A program made the translations under genes and the position numbers. From positions 21,879-46,790 of IMG/VR virus record IMGVR_UViG_3300030450_001402: a DNA stretch of 24,912 bases. One strand, written 5' to 3'. The DNA is from a virus. The notes beneath the pieces are model-generated. The model made no database searches and was not told the DNA's origin. It was given only the letters and a program-made list of their open reading frames with translations. Within the stretch, counting starts at the first letter, position 1. The number at the start of each line of letters is the position of its first letter. Shown here one piece after another: positions 22,445 to 24,912 of the stretch.

Positions 22445-23495
22445 ATTCTTTCTCAGTTGTAGCCGCTAAATCTAGCGGGAAATTATGTGCATTTCTTTCA
22501 TGCATGACTTCCATACCTAAGTTAGCACGGTTGAGTACGTCTGCCCAAGTGGGGACAACTCTACCATTGGAATCAACGACTGACTGATTGAAGTTAAAGC
22601 CGTTGAGATTGAAAGCCATAGTACTGATTCCCATGCTGGTAAGCCATACGCAAGCGACTGGGAAAACAGCAAGGAAGAAATGAAGGCTACGACTATTATT
22701 AAAGCTAGCGTATTGGAAGATAAGTCTACCAAAGTAGCCATGAGCCGCAACAATGTTATACGTCTCTTCCTCTTGACCGAATTTGTATCCATAGTTCTGA
22801 GACTCATTCTCAGTTGTCTCACGAATAAGGGAGGAAGTCACTAATGAACCATGCATAGCAGCAAACAAAGCACCACCAAACATACCAATTACCCCAGCCA
22901 TGTGGAAAGGATGCATTAATATATTATGTTCTGCTTGAAAGACAAACATGAAGTTGAACGTCCCTGATATACCTAGGGGCATACCATCGGAGAAACTTCC
23001 TTGTCCAAATGGATAGACTAAGAATACCGCAAAGGCTGCTGAGACTGGAGCTGAATATGCTACACATATCCAAGGTCTCATACCTAGTCGATAACTAAGT
23101 TCCCATTGTCGTCCCATGTATGCTGCGATACCGATGAGAAAGTGGAATATAACAAGTTGATATGGTCCTCCGTTATATAACCACTCATCGAGGGTTGCAG
23201 CTTCCCAGATTGGGTAGAAGTGAAGACCGATTGCATTGCTTGATGGGACGACTGCCCCTGAGATGATGTTGTTTCCATAGAGTAGGGAGCCCGCTACGGG
23301 TTCTCGTATACCATCTATGTCAACTGGAGGAGCCGCAATGAAAGCAAGGATGAATGCTGTTGTTGCTGTTAATAGTGCAGGGATCATTAGGACACCGAAC
23401 CAACCAACGTAAATGCGGTTGTCGGTACTAGTAACCCAGTCACAAAAACTCTGCCAGTTGTTAGATGGTTTTGTAATTGTTACTGTAGTTGCCAT
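22437..23495 (-). CDS. psbA: Photosystem II reaction-centre protein D1
   Basis: A complete 352-aa D1 whose numbering matches cyanobacterial D1 throughout. Conserved residues seen: Tyr161 (YZ), Asp170, Glu189, His190, His198 (P680 ligand), His215 and His272 (iron), Ser264 and Phe255 (QB pocket), His332, Glu333, His337, Asp342 and Ala344 (Mn cluster; C-terminal processing after 344). After Ala344 only eight residues remain (ATTEKEYA) against about 16 in typical cyanobacterial D1. Position 130 is Gln, the form linked in cyanobacteria to the low-light D1 version. No intron. The protein replaces photodamaged host D1 during infection. The gene starts directly after the hli stop (TAAATG) and shows higher GC than gp15 and gp16. 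Sequence style is Prochlorococcus-like. Confidence 0.99.
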   Translation of the reverse strand: MATTVTITKPSNNWQSFCDWVTSTDNRIYVGWFGVLMIPALLTATTAFILAFIAAPPVDIDGIREPVAGSLLYGNNIISGAVVPSSNAIGLHFYPIWEAATLDEWLYNGGPYQLVIFHFLIGIAAYMGRQWELSYRLGMRPWICVAYSAPVSAAFAVFLVYPFGQGSFSDGMPLGISGTFNFMFVFQAEHNILMHPFHMAGVIGMFGGALFAAMHGSLVTSSLIRETTENESQNYGYKFGQEEETYNIVAAHGYFGRLIFQYASFNNSRSLHFFLAVFPVACVWLTSMGISTMAFNLNGFNFNQSVVDSNGRVVPTWADVLNRANLGMEVMHERNAHNFPLDLAATTEKEYA

Positions 23496-23681
23496 TTAAA
23501 AAATGCCAGGTATAATTTGTCCAGTTATTATGTATGAACCAAGGGCAGCCACAAAACCTAGCATAGCTAGTTGACCGTTTACACGCTCAGCGTTATCAAA
23601 ATAGTCTGATTCGATTACCTGTACTTGAGGTTCGGTAGCGAATCTGTTTTGTCTGTTGCCTGGTTCAGTTGTAGTTGTCAT
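23496..23681 (-). CDS. hli: High-light-inducible protein (Hlip)
   Basis: A 61-aa protein with a hydrophilic N-terminus (TTTTEPGNRQNRFATEPQVQ) and one membrane helix from about residue 31. The chlorophyll-binding signature is A-E-R-x-N-G-x-x-A-M-x-G-F at residues 31-43, with Glu32, Arg33, Asn35 and His-free ligand set as in the family. Hlips bind chlorophyll and carotenoid and protect photosystem II during D1 turnover, which explains the pairing with psbA. The gene ends exactly where psbA begins, so both are translated from one message. No clear Shine-Dalgarno precedes the start, and a hairpin lies 28 nt upstream. Confidence 0.97.
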   Translation of the reverse strand: MTTTTEPGNRQNRFATEPQVQVIESDYFDNAERVNGQLAMLGFVAALGSYIITGQIIPGIF

Positions 23682-23708
23682 TAATAGATAAGAATAAAAG
23701 TGCGTTTG

Positions 23709-23733
23709 GGAGAGGACGATCTTTCGGGTCTCC
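23709..23733 (-). promoter_or_regulatory. Hairpin ahead of hli-psbA
   Basis: GGAGA/TCTCC closes a 5-bp stem; inside, CGA/TCG pairs around a 4-nt loop, with a small internal loop between. No T-run follows on the minus strand, so it is not a standard terminator. It fills the short gap between the 55-aa gene and hli and may be an RNA processing or stabilising site separating head-assembly from photosynthesis messages. Confidence 0.4.
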
Positions 23734-23734
23734 G

Positions 23735-23902
23735 CTACGAATTCCAGATATCTACATTCTTACTATTTTTCTTTTTCTTTTTTTTGGCTTGATGGAAAGG
23801 AGTTTTAGTAGGGTTTTTTTCTTGCCATTTTTTGTAACCTTCGCCAGTATCTTTATTACCAGCTCCTCCTCCTAGTTTCCATTTGTCGTAAGCTGTGCTC
23901 AT
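23735..23902 (-). CDS. 55-aa Lys-rich protein after the scaffold gene
   Basis: Found by translating the gap between scaffold and hli. The ATG at 23902 shares a base with the scaffold TAA (TAATG). The peptide starts MSTAYDKWKLGGGAGNKDTG, continues EGYKKWQEKNPTKTPFHQA, has a run of six Lys and ends NSKNVDIWNS. Strong coupling to scaffold and a sensible composition argue for a real gene. The basic, Gly-containing sequence could bind nucleic acid or the acidic scaffold, but no family is recognised with confidence. I recall similar short ORFs at this place in other cyanopodoviruses. Confidence 0.75.
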   Translation of the reverse strand: MSTAYDKWKLGGGAGNKDTGEGYKKWQEKNPTKTPFHQAKKKKKKNSKNVDIWNS

Positions 23903-24729
23903 TAGAATTTTACGTTATCAGAACGGTCTAGTTTTTCAATTACGTCTTGTCTATAAGCAGGATCTTCATCGTAACGAGGATCACTCATAGCTGCGACTAG
24001 TTCTTGTTGACTTCTAAAGGTATCCTTAGAAGTTGTAGGTGGTTTACCTGAATACATCTTTCCTTCGTAGCCGTTTGCATCTTGATACTGAGCTTTCAGT
24101 CCTGCAACTGCTAACTTAATAGCACCTACATTACCTGTTGCAACTAGATTATTAAAAGAATCTATGTCACCTTGTTCATAATTTTCTCTAGCCCATTGAA
24201 CAATCTTACCATACTCAGCTTCACCTCCAGCTGCATTCTGAACAATATTAACATCTTTTTGTGTTAATTCAGGTGCAGCTTCTGTCTGTTGTTGAGTATC
24301 TTTACCTTTAATACTTTGAAGATAAGCACTAACTAATTCAGTGCTGCTCATCTCAGCAAACTTATCTATAGTTTCTTGTGAAAGACTATTATCATTATCA
24401 TAATATTCTTTACTTGCAGATTCTAAGAGGGTAGTGACCGCAGAATCTTCCGAAGTTTCTTTCTCTTCTTCTGATACTTTGTCGGATTCTTGAACCTCAG
24501 TCTCGTCAACTGTTTCGCTATCTTTATTACCTTGCTCTCCGAGTTTTCTTTCGAGTTCTCCATAAGCTTTTTCTAATTCTTCTGCATTTTTATATTTACC
24601 AGCAAGTAAACCTTCTTGCTGTTCTTGCAGAGCTTCACCAACTTCTAGGGACTCTTGTTCATCAGGGGTTAAACTATTCTCCGTGGTAACTGTATCAGTA
24701 CCAGGATCATATGTCATTGTTTCTGCCAT
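23902..24729 (-). CDS. 9: Capsid assembly scaffolding protein, T7 gp9-like
   Basis: A 275-aa, very acidic protein (T7 gp9 is 307 aa) between the portal and the capsid genes. Residues 41-60, LLAGKYKNAEELEKAYGELE, are a family-typical helix; a long Glu/Ser/Thr-rich linker follows. The C-terminus has MSDPRYDEDPAYRQDVIEKL and ends DRSDNVKF, the helical end that in this family contacts the capsid protein. It guides procapsid assembly and leaves before DNA packaging. It starts one base after the portal stop and overlaps the next small gene by TAATG. In T7 gp9 is directly followed by gp10; here the hli-psbA block is inserted between. Confidence 0.95.
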   Translation of the reverse strand: MAETMTYDPGTDTVTTENSLTPDEQESLEVGEALQEQQEGLLAGKYKNAEELEKAYGELERKLGEQGNKDSETVDETEVQESDKVSEEEKETSEDSAVTTLLESASKEYYDNDNSLSQETIDKFAEMSSTELVSAYLQSIKGKDTQQQTEAAPELTQKDVNIVQNAAGGEAEYGKIVQWARENYEQGDIDSFNNLVATGNVGAIKLAVAGLKAQYQDANGYEGKMYSGKPPTTSKDTFRSQQELVAAMSDPRYDEDPAYRQDVIEKLDRSDNVKF

Positions 24730-24730
24730 A

Positions 24731-24912
24731 CTATTCTTGTGGTGGTTGTTGTTCTTCAGGTGGCTGATTCATAGCATCCATAGCTGCATTCTTAGATGGA
24801 TCTAACATTGGTGATCCTGCTAGTTGACCAGCTTGATCAGTTAATGATTGCATCTGTTGAGCTTGCATTGCTTGTTGCTGTTCTTGAGCCATCTGTTCTT
24901 CTGTCTTAACAA
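24731..24912 (-). CDS. 8: Portal (head-tail connector) protein, C-terminal end only
   Basis: The last about 60 residues of an upstream gene, open to the window edge and ending in TAG at 24733-24731. The sequence is Gln/Met/Ala-rich (EEQMAQEQQQAMQAQQ, then QLAGSPMLDP) and closes with a Pro/Gln/Glu tail (NQPPEEQQPPQE), as in the flexible C-terminus of T7-like portal proteins. The main support is position: one base before the scaffold gene. The body of the protein lies outside the window. Confidence 0.8.
   Translation of the reverse strand, partial: VKTEEQMAQEQQQAMQAQQMQSLTDQAGQLAGSPMLDPSKNAAMDAMNQPPEEQQPPQE

Noticed and set aside
22517-22822. 101-aa and 64-aa minus-strand frames inside psbA
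   Set aside because: They are alternative frames of the fully conserved D1 gene with no independent support.
22437-23495. Group I intron or homing endonuclease in psbA, known in some cyanophages
   Set aside because: The D1 frame is continuous and complete with all expected residues; no insertion exists.
1-24912. tRNA genes, CRISPR arrays, insertion sequences, attachment sites
   Set aside because: None was recognised; gene-free space is limited to about 233, 138 and 70 nt gaps that hold the leader, micro-ORFs and terminator described.

Overview
The window is a late, structural-gene segment of a T7-like cyanophage (marine cyanopodovirus). Every gene I can support lies on the minus strand, so transcription runs from 24912 toward 1. 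In that direction the order follows the T7 morphogenesis block: portal (C-terminal end only), scaffold, major capsid protein, tail tubular proteins A and B, internal virion proteins gp14, gp15 and gp16, and the gp17 tail fibre. The host is a marine picocyanobacterium, because photosynthesis genes (hli and psbA) sit between scaffold and capsid. The low overall GC and D1 residues such as [12 protein letters not shown] and CVWLTSMGI fit a Prochlorococcus-type lineage better than Synechococcus. That host call is an inference from remembered family sequences.

Region by region: 24912-23735 holds the portal end, the scaffold and a 55-aa protein. 23681-21738 is a host-derived or host-facing block: hli, psbA (stop and start directly adjacent), two micro-ORFs of 18 and 16 aa, a small secreted porin-like beta-barrel protein and a 50-aa acidic protein. 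21737-21505 is a gene-free, hairpin-rich leader before the capsid gene. The capsid gene ends at a strong UUCG-tetraloop terminator (20303-20328), placed like T7 T-phi. 20282-9038 encodes the tail tube/nozzle and the ejected core proteins. 9028-6494 is the main tail fibre.

6494-1014 is the most unusual part: nine tightly coupled genes. Six encode short adhesin-like proteins that mix and match a few N-terminal and C-terminal modules, one resembles a piece of gp17, and two small genes resemble tail-assembly helper proteins. It looks like a receptor-binding cassette evolving by module exchange. 1017-1 carries a Pro-rich membrane protein, an overlapping two-helix membrane protein (holin candidate) that may be joined to it by a -1 frameshift at an in-frame A AAA AAG, and the start of a secreted protein.

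How it works together: scaffold, portal and capsid build the head. gp11 and gp12 close and extend the tail. gp14-16 are ejected to form the DNA channel. gp17 and the accessory adhesins recognise the host. D1, Hli and perhaps the porin-like protein act during infection to keep the host energised. Junctions are mostly TAATG, ATGA or 0-10 nt gaps, implying long polycistronic mRNAs with translational coupling. No tRNA, CRISPR, transposon or plus-strand gene was recognised.
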